Below are positions 36,103 to 49,189 of a stretch of 64,000 nucleotides of DNA, in pieces. The stretch spans positions 4,092,001-4,156,000 of the forward strand of contig NC_064223.1 in NCBI RefSeq assembly GCF_023101765.2. The letters run 5' to 3'. Under the pieces are notes generated by a model. That model saw only the letters and a program-made list of their open reading frames with translations. It was not told where the DNA came from and did not search any database. This stretch comes from Spodoptera frugiperda. Its lineage: Eukaryota > Arthropoda > Insecta > Lepidoptera > Noctuidae. How positions within the stretch are numbered: the first letter of the stretch is position 1; each line of letters starts with the position of its first letter. The translations under genes were made by a program, and so were the position numbers.

Positions 36103-38323
36103 TCACGACCTCCCCCTGGCGGCACTACAGCTGGCGGTGACCGCGGCGGCGGCGGCAGTGGCGACTGCCACGGTGGCGGCGGTGGAAACGACGGGGGTGG
36201 CGGAGGGCCTACCCTTCCCCCTGGGTTTGGTAGGCGGGGAACAGGCCTTGCTCCCAACCCGGTGATTGGCCGGCTTGCCGGCCGCCGCACATGCGTCGCA
36301 GTGCAGCGGGGCGGTACATGTGCCGGCCTTGTGACCGGGCTGACCGCAGCGGAAGCAGCGGTCGCTGCGGTCAACCTCCGAGGTGCATTTAGCGCTCACG
36401 TGGTCGCCTACGTGGCAGCGGTAGCACCTCAGAGGCCGGAGCTCGAGCAGTTTGACCTGCGCCGAGACCCACCCGACAAGGAGCCTTTTGCCCTCCTTAA
36501 TCTTTTTGGCCGCTGTGACGGGGCAACTCACGACCACCGTGCGCAGCCCCGAGTTGTCCGGACGGATGGTGCCTGCCCTGATCTGGTCAGCAGGGCACCC
36601 TCCTGTCCTGGCGACAGCGGCCACCACCTCGTCTTCCGTCACGGAGTCGTCCAGGCCCATTATTCGTAAATCCAAGCACTTGGTGGGCCTGGACACGCGA
36701 ACCTCGTCCGCACCGAGACACGCCCGAAGCCTTTCGGCTAAGGCGTCAGCGGACGGGCCGCTGGTTGCGCCGGGGACCTCCAATAAACGGGCTCCTGTCG
36801 CGGTTGTTTTCATTGCGAACCCGTTAGGGGCCCCAAACTCCGCGGGAGTCACCGCCCCCTTTAATTTGGCGAGGACGTCGCCATATGTCACACCCTTCTT
36901 GACCGCATCGGGCTGTAGTGTTATCACTACAGCCGCGGTTTTTGGGGCGAGAAGCAAGGCCGCCGCGCGCTTTTCTTTTCGCTGCTGCTGCCGCCGCTGT
37001 TGCTGCGCTTTTTTGCGGCGCTTCTTCGCTTCTTTGGCGACCCTCCTCGCCTCGCCGGCCACTTGCCACTCACTACCACTTAAATCCCTTGTCGGTGGGA
37101 TAAGCTCGCTTGTGGCTGGGGCAGTCTGCTGAGCCGCTGTGCCCCTCCTCTTTTTTTATTAACTTGTTCCACTGTCCCGTTTGCCATCTGTGCAACGGGA
37201 GCCTGCACAGGTGGAGGCGCTGGGGCTCTCGCTGCGGGAGCCGCACGTGTTTTTGCCCGTGGTTGAGCGCCGTGGCCAGACTGACCCGAAGAGGTCGAGG
37301 ACCCAGCCGCAACAGCCGCATATGAGCTCGAGGCCGCTAGCGGAGGACGGAGGAACCTACTCTCCAGCACGTCGAAACGCTGCTGGAAAACTGCCATCTC
37401 TCTACGCACCAGCCCCAGCAATTCGGTCTCCGTCGAAGCTTGAGGTTGCCTTCCTCGGCAAACGGCGAGGTCAGCCTTGGCGCACCGGAGTTCGGACTCC
37501 AGATGCGCATTAGAGGCCGACAAGCGCACCAACTCCCGCCGCATTTCTGCCAGCTCTTGGTGCACTTTAGCCGCCGAAGGCACGCTGCACACCTCAAATA
37601 TTGCCGCCATAATGCTCGCCTCCACGGACTTTAATTGTGCAGACTGGCATTTTTTGCCAGCCACCCTGCGCAGCTCCTCTCTGATAGTTTGGCGAAGCGC
37701 CACAGAACTCTCTGCCTCGCCCTCCAAACCCGCGACCTCTATTACCTCCATTACGGAGGAGTCCGAGAGGGCGCCACTTTGCAAGGCGCCACTCTCAGCG
37801 GCCAGTTGCTCAGCTGGCTCGGACTGTGCAGTGTGTGCCAACCTCTTTCTTTTCCCTCTGCCTCTACCCCGCGCGGTCGTAGGGATTTTAGGAGGGTCTG
37901 GAGGCCCCTGCGTGTTGGAGGACGAAGAATGTCCCTGGCCATCCTCCACCCTGGGACGTTTAAAAGCCCCCTTGTAACACGCTTTGAGCTTCCGCTCACG
38001 GCGGATGCAGATGAGTCGGACTCCGCGCCCGACTCCCTCCGACTTGAAGCCCGTGTGTTGGGCCTGCTGGATTCGTCCAGCGCCTCCCCTCGGGCACCAG
38101 AGCCACTAGGGCTCTCTAAAACTATTACCGCAGGCGAGCTGAGCTCACCTGCCCTCTCCTCCACTGGTGGTTTGGTTTTTTTGCTAACTCCATAAAGTTC
38201 CCACGAGTATGGGGGAAATATTCCGTCCACCCAGGCAGTGCCCCCTGTACCTGGGTAAGTGTATATTTGTATCCCAACTAGAGGGTCCACCGGTCCCCTA
38301 GCTGGGGGTGCGCTCGAGACTGA
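36103..38323 (-). pseudogene. retrotransposon ORF1: Gag-like RNA-binding protein, two frameshifts
   Basis: Three overlapping frames make up one protein. The first (from about 38323; no ATG found at its start) is Ser/Arg/Glu-rich. It passes at a C run (37967-37971 on the plus strand) into the frame with DGQGHSSSSNTQGPP and a coiled-coil-like region. At the T7 and C4 runs (37142-37157) this passes into the frame with a Lys/Arg/Gln-rich stretch and the conserved nucleic-acid-binding core. Two zinc knuckles (C-X2-C-X4-H-X4-C) and a third, irregular one lie at about 36426-36300, and the stop is TGA at 36105-36103. Both shifts sit at homopolymers, so assembly error is possible. The start codon is unresolved. 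Confidence 0.82.
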
Positions 38324-38329
38324 CACTAC

Positions 38330-38799
38330 TCCTCAGCCACGCATACCCTCGCCGCGCACCAGAACTTGGTATTAGAGGAATTTTTTATAGAGGTTATCTT
38401 CCTCGCGGTCCGGGCGGCCAAGCCAAGACCCTCGTTCCGTTCAGAGTCATAAAACATGACCATGACCTCTTCACGGATTACGATATCAACGGTTGCAATC
38501 GAGGACAACTTGTGCCCCGATGCTGCTCGTTGGCAGGGTGAGTGCACAACGAGCACCGTCCTTGCCTCTCCGCCACGCTCTCTGCTAGGTTCAGAGAGAC
38601 GGGCGGAAAGACGCTCTCTCGGAGGCGCAGGCCATGTGTCAGCACAAAGCCTGCCGCCTTCGGAACCCATCTCGGGTTCTTCCGCTCCGTCCAGAAGTTC
38701 GCTACAGGCAACAGCCACTCCAACCCTATCACCCCCGTTAGGGGGACTACTACCTGTACCCAGGGTGCACCACGGGGAGGTCTTCTGGCACCGCACCCC
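38330..38799 (-). other. retrotransposon 5' UTR / internal promoter region
   Basis: This stretch is GC-rich and lies between the 5' target duplication and the beginning of ORF1. Open frames occur in several phases (up to 156 codons) but are not continuous with ORF1. In related elements this region carries an internal promoter; I see no specific motif. Confidence 0.5.
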
Positions 38800-38813
38800 A
38801 ATGTCAATGGCAT
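38800..38813. repeat. target-site duplication, 5' side of retrotransposon
   Basis: AATGTCAATGGCAT matches 32578-32591 exactly and marks the 5' end of the element at 38799, suggesting little or no 5' truncation. Confidence 0.85.
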
Positions 38814-41800
38814 GAAATTTTAAGTATTATAATAGACGCGAAATTTTTAAATGACCCTAACCTGACAATTCTCTCCGGGTAAAAATGAATTTCTAACGAT
38901 AAAAAAATAAAACATTAGTTTTTTTTAGTTTCAGTAAATATGAAGATTACGGGTGATTTGCATGACTAACTTTATGACACATGTTGTGACAGTTAGTTGG
39001 AGTCAACACTGGCATGCTTCCTATTACATAAGCATGTGTCGGCTGGGCCACGGCGCTAGCGCACCATCGTCGCGGGGCCTCGCCGCGGAGCCTAGTTTCA
39101 CAATCGCAACGCTCAGCCACCGCAGCCGTTTTCACTTTTTCGCTGTCAAGAACGAGCGCTAACGATAAACAAACTAACATTTTGGCCGTCACTGCCAAAC
39201 TATAAATTAAATACAATATGTCAAAACAACCAGTTCATGCCAAATGATTTCGACATCTAATGCTTTGAGACTGAGTTCAAATTACATCAAAATAAGCTAG
39301 TAACCTACGACAGAGTTCACCGTGCACATCGACGCTTGAATAGTAAAACGTAAGGTCTTCATTCAACGAACTGCAAACGAATTTTGAACCTTATGGGTAC
39401 GGCTTAGTATTTAAAATAAAGTTACGTGAAATGCAATAAACGCCGTTATGTTATACAAGGTTCGGTTGAAGAAATACCGAGGCTGTTCATTGACCTTTTT
39501 AGGCACATAACACTAGCGAAACAAAAGACGAATTTTATTAGATATAAAGAGGAACCTTGATCTGCAATACACTGCCTTGTTGTGAAATTAGAAAAAATGG
39601 GTAGAATCTATTAATATCCATTATGTAGTGTAGGTAGCTATTTAACGCTTATGTAAAATTCTTTGGCATGCAGAGTAAGAGATATTAAATTGTCTAAGAA
39701 GTACTGAAGTTTAAATAGGTTTACAGCAAATACAAGATGTGCGTAGCAGCTAGTCCGTAGCGGCGTAGCGCGTAGCAAATTTCGTAGACCCTTTTTACCT
39801 TTATGCGAAATGGGAATGTCATGTAATGTTTAATACTAGCTAACTATTTTAGCTAATGTTAATGTATATTAAAACTTATGTTCTTTATAATGATGATTTT
39901 AAAGTATAAATTAAAAAAGGCACGTGCAGTGACTAAATGCCGACTTTTTATATTACCTAGAGTTAGTTGATTAAGTAATGTATTTCACTGTGCGCTTTTT
40001 AGGCTATATCAGGGACAGATACCAACATCTGGTAAATAATTGAAATTGTAAATACCGCTGGCCTATTGGCGTAATATTTCGATTTCAATATTAAAAGGCA
40101 TTTTTTATTATAAAAATATAAGTTTGTCGCAAATAGAGGTTTAGTGAAAAAGATTGTATGCATCGAGTTGTTTGTAATGCGACATTGTGTGGGGATCTAA
40201 AACTGCGTGGCTGTCATAACAATCGTAAAGGCTGACATTGCCTCTCACCGGGCCACGTAACACTGAGTTACGTAAAAGGTCTTTACCCTTGTTTATTTGG
40301 GACAGCTATACTAAAGAGATGTTTTAATTTACGAGTATTAGCACTTGTTCAACCATTGAGTAACTGCACACAGTACTGGATGACACTGCCGGTCACCGCA
40401 GCATCACTTTTCAATTTGTGTTTGAGCAATATCTCTGAGCTTTTAGCAGTTTGTCGACGATACACAATCTTCTTTGTGGTTTGCGAAAGATAACTTTCGA
40501 TCATCAGTAGGGTGTGGTTTCTAATGAGAAAATCTATAATTTATAACGCTGATACTTCCAATCGATTCCAATTATTAAACCAATCGATCGGTTGATTTGT
40601 TATATTCCAAATGAATGAAATTAATTTAACTTGTGTCGAAATTAAAATGATCATTAATCTTGCTGCTCTATTTATTTATACGTAGGAATGCTATTTACAA
40701 GATTTTCTTATGTTCCAAATTTCTTCTAAATGTCCTAGCAATTATATACATTTTATAATTGCAGTATAATTTAGGACGGACATTACAACCTTTTACTGGG
40801 CAATATTAGTCGTTATTATTGCGCAAACAGCACGATATGGATATATTAATTCAACAAATTATGAAATTTCTTCCAATGTTTCGTTCAATTAGCTACTGCT
40901 ATTGTGGCGGTAAAACAAGATTTCATAAAATATAGTCTAGACTGCAAATCTTAGATTATATTTTAAAAGAACATGTTTCGTAATAGATACCTACTTAAAG
41001 CGAAGATGCGTCCTAAAGCGAAAATAAATATTAATTGATTTATTTTAATAGTTAACTGTATTGTGTACGGTTGCACTGTACCTATTTGTTAAATTAAATG
41101 TTAAGTGTTTTACTCAATTACATACCTAGAATCGGATAAGTCGGTAACAGCAGAAACCATTTCTTACGAATTGGGAAGAAAACACAAAATTATTCGCGTT
41201 AACAATTGAATTAATGCTCATCATATACGTAAATTGGTTGCAAGCATTCCTGCATGTTTAATTTAGGTGTTGCCCTTAACAATGCACGTGCGCTTACACT
41301 TTCGCAAGTGCCACCGTTGGCTAGTGCATCCTTGCGTAAACCTGCGCAGGCGACGGCAATGTCATGTGTTATGTAAAATCTAAGTTCGACAATTACTTGC
41401 GGAATATTCTCCTTGTGCTTATTAACCGCATGTATTTGTATATTGCACTTTAACGAGATTCGTGAAATCTTGTTTTGGAGTAGTAAGTTCTAGAAGAGTT
41501 GCAATTGATTATGTTCGAGATACAATAGCGAAGCAAGCAATTTGTCGGTCTTCCCATAGAGCAACGTTAATTTAAAAGTTGTGTGAAGCTGTTTCGTAAA
41601 TAATAGGGTTCTTATTGTTTATAAATTTACACTTGACTCACCGCGGTCCAGTTGCATGTAGTTACGAAATTTTCACGAGACCAAAACACTAAAACGAATT
41701 TCCTCATATAAACTGGCGTTAACCCAGCTACGAGAAATACTTGTTGCGGCGTCATCCGTTATGTTTCATGGTATTTTAGTTTCCCTATTTACTGCTCGCA

Positions 41801-42279
41801 TCTATTTTGCTATTCTGAAACTTGATACGCGTTGCGACATCATAGACACTAACTAGCAAGCAGGACAAAGTCAGGTTGTTCGTTGTTTTCGACTAATTCA
41901 TTTGTATTTCAGTCAATCAACAGTTTGATGTTATTAAACATTATAAATTAGAATAATTAATGTATCTTTGTCTGGAAAAATCATGACAAAAAGCGACAGA
42001 ATTTAATGTCACTTCGAATGGAAGGATAAATGAACGCGTCGACAATATTAACAGCTTTCTTTCGAAATAACAAATTGCTGTGTAAATGTGCTTAAGAGTC
42101 ATTTCGAAAATATATTATTGTCTTTAAAGTTTACTTCACTCGCTACTATATAATATTTTTTATACATATATGCTATAAGTGCATCCTGCTACTATTCCCG
42201 TTAATAGCTAAAAGCAGACGTTAGTGCAAGTGTTACATATTTGTCTCATGCGATAAGATAATTAGGTCTGCAGTTTTGA
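38814..42279. other. distal upstream region, non-coding
   Basis: The DNA is AT-rich and no exon was found. It contains a near-consensus ecdysone element at 39484-39496 and a CGTAGC-rich motif cluster at 39740-39790. Confidence 0.5.
39484..39496. promoter_or_regulatory. near-consensus ecdysone response element
   Basis: TGTTCATTGACCT differs from RGKTCANTGAMCY only at its first base. It lies about 10.5 kb upstream of the Hr4 promoter. One or two such 12/13 matches are expected by chance in 64 kb, so this site alone is weak. Confidence 0.35.
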
Positions 42280-42505
42280 GTGGTTCGGATGTAGCGAGAG
42301 GGTTAGTGGGGGTGATTGAGCACGCGATGAAGTCACGCGAGCGCGCCACAGTAACACACTGCTAAAGAAACTGCGAGGAAAACGCCTTCCGGGGTGAACG
42401 GCCGCGTTGCGTAAAGCGCCCGCGCTGTGGCGCAACCGACCCCCTCCGCGGCTCGTGGCTCCACCGGTGACGTGACGCGGCGTATGCGCAGCGCCATCTA
42501 ACTGA
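42280..42505. promoter_or_regulatory. CpG-rich island with CTCF-like motif
   Basis: The GC-rich island contains many CpGs, CGGTGACGTGACGCG (about 42465-42480) and CAGCGCCATCTA (42489-42500), the reverse complement of the CTCF-like TAGATGGCGCTG. The same two motifs occur together in the island at 7930-8130. It may be a promoter, enhancer or insulator; no transcript can be assigned. Confidence 0.4.
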
Positions 42506-45500
42506 CGCTTTCATTGTCATTTATACGTACTATGTGTACATATGTGATAAAATCGCAAGTATTTTCGCGTACAGCTGTTTGTTTAAAGCTGTGTTTTCCT
42601 GTTTGCGCTTTCAGAAAGAAGATGAATACAAAAATCTACAAAATACATCTGTATGCGTTAACTTATGCATATTATTGCAGTCTTAATAAGTAAATACAAT
42701 ACTCGTAAACGGTAGGTAATAATGTAGTCTTTGAACAGAATATTGCAAATTATTCGTAAATTTGTTGAGCTTGGCAATTTAAATTTTCACTCGTTGTCAA
42801 TTTTATAACTTTCTTTTGTGCTTGCGTCCGAATTATATGAAGTTGGCCATGCCTTTCTTCATTTTTTGTTGTTGTTGAACAATTGTCAGATTTGCATTGT
42901 CAAGTATCTGAATACCTAATAAAACATTATAATCAACATATTACTCACACACTTTGCATTTATAACACAAACGTGGTAGCCAATAAATTGCAATACGTAG
43001 CGACTAAAGCGTAGTGACGAAATGAAATTTAATTCCTAGGTCAAGGTTTGGCTTCTCTTCGAAATGGGAAAATTGCCACATATCGGCGACCTTAACTCGG
43101 CGCGAGTCCGCCAGTTTCGTAAGACGACACCGCGAATAAAGCCCAGAATACACTACCAGAGTGACTTAACACGTGGCGGATGCAATTATATATACACTTT
43201 TGTTCAGAATTTTTGAATTAATTGGTACGAAGATTACGATTTCTATAGACTATTGCATCAATCGAACTTGTACAAAATACATACAAGTTAATTTTGTTTA
43301 CTGTAAATATCACGTTACGTCACGGAAACTAATGAAAACTACTCATTGTATATTTTTATATTTTTTCTTAATAATATTAAAATTCAAATAATTAGTATAA
43401 AAATGATCATCTTTTGCAGTTCAAGCCACATGCAGATGAGGCTTAAAGCTCTGCCAAAGAAATGGAAAGTGTGTTATACAACGTCCACCTGAGTTCGCCG
43501 TGAAAGGCGCGTGAGTTTTTAATGTCAGCCACCCGTGGTCAAGGCTCAAGTTTTTTTGAATGCTTGCTTCACCCGATTTTATCTTCTGTTTTCGTACACG
43601 ATGCGGACTGTGATTGACGTCGTCCGCACTTTGTGGCTTTGATGCCTTATTTAGTGTTGGAATCAAACTAATTGATCAATCTGACCTCTAAAATGTTTCA
43701 ATGTAATAGCAAATTAATATTTTTACGAGTAATGTGATTACTGCAAGTAATATATATTTTTTACACTTAACTTTAAATTATGTACGAAAATCATAAAATT
43801 GGTAAAACGTTCACCATTCTAACAATTCACATTGAAATTACATAAATCGTGAACGCAATAGGCATAAATAACGCGAAGAAAGTTCATTGTCTTCGGAAAT
43901 AAGATTTAAATCGAAAGCGAGAGTAATTGGCGGTCTAGGCGGCGCGGGCGCACAACACGTAGCGAGCGGGCACGGAGCAACGGTACCCGGTGTATGTTAC
44001 GGTACTTCCCGTAGGAACGGGTCCGCGGCATCCCGCAATACTAGAGATGTTACTCTACTTGCTACAAGTAAATATCGATTGATGATACTGTTCTTTTATA
44101 CACTATTTAGTATTTTTTATGCTTAAACTAATACCATTACAAGTTTATTTATCTGTCTAAACGTAAAAAACATTTTAAGTGCATGTAAATCGAATTTATG
44201 TTGTGTAACAGTCAAATACTTTTTTTTTTTTAATTTAGACAGACAAAGCAGAATCTCTATATTTAGAAAGTTTAAGAGCAATTTTTTAAAGATAGTTCTT
44301 AAACTTTTTTTAGTGAAGACGTTTTAGTGTTCTGTGTGCTAGAACGTTAAATTAATTAATAGTTTATTTTAGCATGCATGAAACGATTAGCGTGGGTGAG
44401 TAGGTAATCGCAATTCATAAATAAAATGGGTGAAATTCTAAGCAATTTAAAAATAGGCTTAACTTTAAAATATTTTCATGTTCAATATGTGTTACAGTGT
44501 TACAAGGACAGAAGTCGAAATGTACGTAAGTCGCGGGGTCAATAACACCTCTCTGGGTTAGCGATGAAATTTATCGATAGTACAGGCGATGGCAGCGCGA
44601 CAGCACTACTTGAGCACCGGTCAACCACCATTGAGACCTTAACCACTTTCTCTTTCGATGGCCGCTGATCGTGCTTGCATGAACACACAAACACAAGCTA
44701 ACACTTTACGTGCTTTATGTTCGTGTGCGTGTGTATTGTCGGTTACATCACGTAACTTTGGCTGACGCATCAGTGGAGCGAAAGGTCAGTATCTATTTAT
44801 AGTGTACGCTCACTTTCCATAAGAATGTCCAAGAGATCTATCTGATTTCAAGATCATTCACCTCTGTTGATTAATTGCTCCACGTGTGCTTGCTTATGGA
44901 CATGTCATTTAATTAGTAATGACCTGTATCAAACACGTCACGCACATGCCACGGGATGGGCGAACAAATACATGCTAATGATCGCTTTGTTTATTTTGAT
45001 GTTTGTGACCTAACATGATTACAAAAAATAGTTTAATAATAAAGTAATTAAAAGGTAAATAATACGGTACTCAAAATGAATTAAATCGAATAAAACAGAA
45101 ATCACAAAATTACATGACAATAATGGTTTGGAATGAAGTCTGTCGATTTGCACGAATGCAACGCGGGGTAGCTCGAATTGAATAATTTACGTCAATGAGA
45201 TTAACACAATAGTTGCAGGCGCGAGTCCATGACTCCTCGATAACATTGTGCGAGTAGGAGCACAAAGGTTTAACGACAAGGCCACCGCAGGGCTGCCTGC
45301 CTGCGTGGGAAACCCTATTGCAGTCACCGCGCACCGGCTAGATTGTCAGTGGTTTGAACTTAGCTCTAGCGTTTGCGCAACATTACGTAGTTATGTTGGC
45401 TGTTAGTTTAATTGGGAAATTTAAATCGATGTCTTCCGCGTTTTGAGTAGAGCTGAATTAAATACATCTCACGATTTTTATTATATTTGGTTAATAGAAT

Positions 45501-48500
45501 AATGAATGATTTCATAAAATATAGTATTTATATTCACGAGAAAATACATGCTTTCCAACATTGTTCAATAGGTTCACTAAATTGAACACCAACAAAACAG
45601 TTTACTTATAAAGTTACTAGAAAAAGCATGTTGAACTTTTGCCATTTATTCATTGAAACAGGTGTGGCAGTTCTTGGGCTTAAATCATAGCTATTTAAAA
45701 GACCCTACATTACGTTAGGTATTGTCTTTTATAGTACCGGCTTGTTTAATGTCTGCCTGTGCATTTGATATTACTTACATTGAGTTAAACTTAGGTTACA
45801 AGTTGGGCTGTGGGCGGATGGGCGGTGATCGCCTACTATATCCGCTGACAGCCTCTGATTGATGTAAATCAAATGTCTAACAACGATGCATTGTAAGTAA
45901 TATGATATCCAATATTGTGTATAGCCTTAATATTATTTTAATGATTAAGGCCCAAATATTGTACTGGTCTATAACCAAAGTATTATATATTTTTTGAAAC
46001 TATTAAAAAATATATATAAAATCCCCCAATAAATTAGTAAACAGTTGAGTTTAAAATATTTATATTCGCAGTTTTAAAGTTTAGCAGCATCATCTGGTAT
46101 TGTCACGTATAAATTGTAAGTGTCGGTCGGTGTGGTACAGTCGTAGATGACGGCTTTACGGTCTTATCATCATTGACCCTAATTTTAGACAGCGCATACC
46201 TCCCGCTCGCGTCTCTAACCATCTGTGAATATGTTTGATAGTTTTATTTTTCTTATTTATACTTTATACAGATACGTTTTAGGTTACCACATGTGTTGTT
46301 TCGTAGTCAGATTCATCTTAACAAAGATATTATTTTGTATTAATATTTCGTCAATCCATTAGGACTTCCACGAATTATTGTATTTGTCACAATCACAATA
46401 TATTAAAAGATTAAAGACGGAAAGCTTCGTCCTTATTTGTCAATGTGGTCTGCCCCTGGATGAATAAGAATAATATAGTGCACTAAATTTAATTGTGAAT
46501 GAAATCATCACCTAAAGTAACCTCAATTTACAAGCTGCACACATCTTATCCTGTATGCCATGTAATTGATAAAATTTTAAAATGTATAGTCCTTGTATTG
46601 GTGATTACTCATAAATCAAAACGTTGGTGATCGCACAGTAAACGTTTACGTAGTGTGCCTACAACGCGTGTGGAAACTAGGACAGACAGACCGACATCCC
46701 GGCTGGTGGACGTATCTAGTGTTCTCATCTCTTTGTTATTGTTATTTTTTATCTGAATTTAGGATGTATGAAACGGTTAGAGAGAGTAATATTTAAAGTA
46801 TTGGTTTGAGTATTTTAAATTAAGTTATTGGAAGGGTTACGATTGGTCTGTAATACATTACTATCTTTTAGCTGTTTTGCGTGATTATAACGACATTATG
46901 GTTTTTTATTTCTGTTAAAGTAAAACTAACAGCGCCATCTATCGTGTCGTAGCGTTAACAAGATAAACGATAGAACGCTGAATGAATACATCTCGGTACA
47001 TAGTACCTAGATGACAAAGTTCCTATGTTTCTATTTACATAATATTTATTTATTAGTGAGGGGCTGCATACTAATACTCTCTTGTAGTTGTACAAACGGA
47101 TGTCTTACATGCTTCTAAGAAAAATTTTATCATCGATATTGCATTGGATCCTTTTACTCAGATATATTTTTTATTGTTTACCCGCAGATTTTATCTGACC
47201 TTCGTAGTTATAATTTAAGTTGCAGGTTATTTTTTTTATACGGACTTAATTTATTTTATTTGTCAACTATTTTAAAGTTTTAGGCTAACATTTTATTTAT
47301 TTGTTTTGATACACTGTACATTGTGCCTGATCTTTTTATTTTTTTTATGAATTATTTTAGAATGTATATTTTCGACAGCAAAGTTAATTAAAATTTGAAT
47401 GTAATATAACCAGTATTAATACGTATTCTCAATTTTCAATATTTTATATAACATTATTTGAAATGTTCAGTGCGTATGTGTTGCAAAGAGCCGTTACATT
47501 TATGTATGTTACGTCTATGAATTTTTCAATGTGCAACTCTATTACGCACGTAACTCCACCAGTATTACAATACTAATACATTCCTAGTGACAATGCGTCA
47601 CCTTGCCAGCGTTCGTTGACGCATCTACGTTTTGTCCAAGCGACCTTAAGCCTAAGCGCGTTAGACTAACTAATAATAACAACAACCAATTTGTAGCATC
47701 CCGCTCGCGCTAATACCCGTTATCACGGTCTAGAATGAGACGTAACTATGTGAATGATGATTTGAGTTGGTACTACAGCAGCGTTCACCTTCATAAAGGT
47801 AAAGTATGGACGGCGCTAACGAAAATGAAGGGCGATGGTAGTTTCAAGAGTTTGAAGGTAACGGGCTTAGGTTGAGTACTAATTGCTAAGAATTTACACT
47901 TGTAAATATCACGATCCTGATAGCAATGATCGTCAATTGGCTGGCACATGGCTGCCATTAATACATATGCGACCACATTATTTTACCATTACTGTCATAC
48001 TTATATTTATTTTATAAATCTTTAAATCACTCTACATAGCTTTAGACTCGCATTCAACTCTGAATTTGAATGTTGACGAAATAAAATCAAAATTCAGGCC
48101 ACTGAAACGAAGTAAGTCGGTGTGTTTGCTTAAAATACGGGGCGAAATGTGCATAGAATATTGAAGAAAATTTTCAGGAGTTTTCCCGAAAATGTAAAAC
48201 CACAGCGTCATTTATATTTTCACTACCATAATTTTATGAAATATTCTTTTGAAAGATTTACATAGAACTTTTAAATGTTTACGTCACAAGTGCACATCCT
48301 TTCTCTTCGCTTTCACCGTCCTTGGCGAGCAAACGGTAATAGGTGCCTTACAAAGCTTTGTATGCAGTATGAAACACAATAGCATCCTTAGCATTATCTG
48401 AAGAAGGTTTACAGTCGATTGCACTTGGTTTGCAGAAGTGCAACTGTTAGGTAGTTAGAAGGTATATGCCAAGTTGCAACTCTTCATTGGTATTGCACAC

Positions 48501-49189
48501 GTTTGTCTGTGGGATCTTATCGACGAAGTAATTTAGCGATTAAGACATAAAAAGTATTATTATGTTGGAGAAAGTAAGTACACAAAATATAATTGTCTTT
48601 GTAGCGAATTTCTCCGCGTGGGTAGACGATTTAAAATAAATTAAAAAGTAAAGCGAATTTGAATAGGTAATTAGGGTATTATGTACTTTACTAGAGTCCA
48701 TTGATACATGCATGGTTTCACGAACTATTCTGAGTCTAGGTAACATAAAAAAGTTCATTATATTATCCATATACTGCGGTATTCATGACCAATTAAGTTG
48801 TTACATGATTCAGATGAGGAATTCCATTTTTAAACAAGGAAAACGTGTGAATCAGAAGTGGTATTTTTAAATGGCTGGAATAAAGAGCCACATAAAATCC
48901 AGTGAAACAGAGTGCCGCTGAAAAAATATTCAATTGATATTCTTTTGCTTAGGAAACTGAAGCATTGATTGAGATTTCCAAATGAGTTACATTCTGCATA
49001 CGGGAGCATTTTCATCTACATAGTTTATATATATGGATGATTTAAATAATGGTATTGATACGGGACGCAGCTACATTACAACGTTAACGCTTACTAAATT
49101 TACTGCATTCTTAAACTCGGCGTATGTGTACTGTATCGTAAAACATGATGTTAATCAGTGTAGTGCAGGAGACAGGTTGCCCGACAGAT
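42506..49189. other. distal upstream region, non-coding
   Basis: No exon or intact transposon was found. A CTCF-like CAGCGCCATCTA is at 46930-46941. Short GC-richer pieces occur at 43920-44035 and 45215-45345, with no clear identity. Confidence 0.5.

Larger units (their letters stand above)
32592..38799 (-). mobile_element. R1-clade non-LTR retrotransposon, nearly full length
   Basis: About 6.2 kb read on the minus strand: 5' UTR (38799 to about 38330), ORF1 with zinc knuckles, ORF2 with endonuclease and reverse transcriptase, a 3' UTR with a hairpin, and an A tail seen as a T run at 32591-32624. A 14-bp direct repeat AATGTCAATGGCAT flanks it (32578-32591 and 38800-38813). The long pure tail and exact duplication suggest a recent insertion. 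The target is neither rDNA nor telomeric repeat, so it is not behaving as R1, TRAS or SART. Three frameshifts show this copy is inactive, unless they are assembly errors. Confidence 0.92.

Noticed and set aside
32592..38799. Telomere-specific TRAS/SART or rDNA-specific R1 element
   Set aside because: Flanks are neither TTAGG repeats nor 28S rDNA, and a 14-bp duplication of unique DNA is present.
34303..38823. Long plus-strand open frames (up to 226 codons) across the retrotransposon
   Set aside because: They lie antisense to ORF1 and ORF2, which carry the recognisable domains; their openness follows from the GC-rich codon use on the coding strand.
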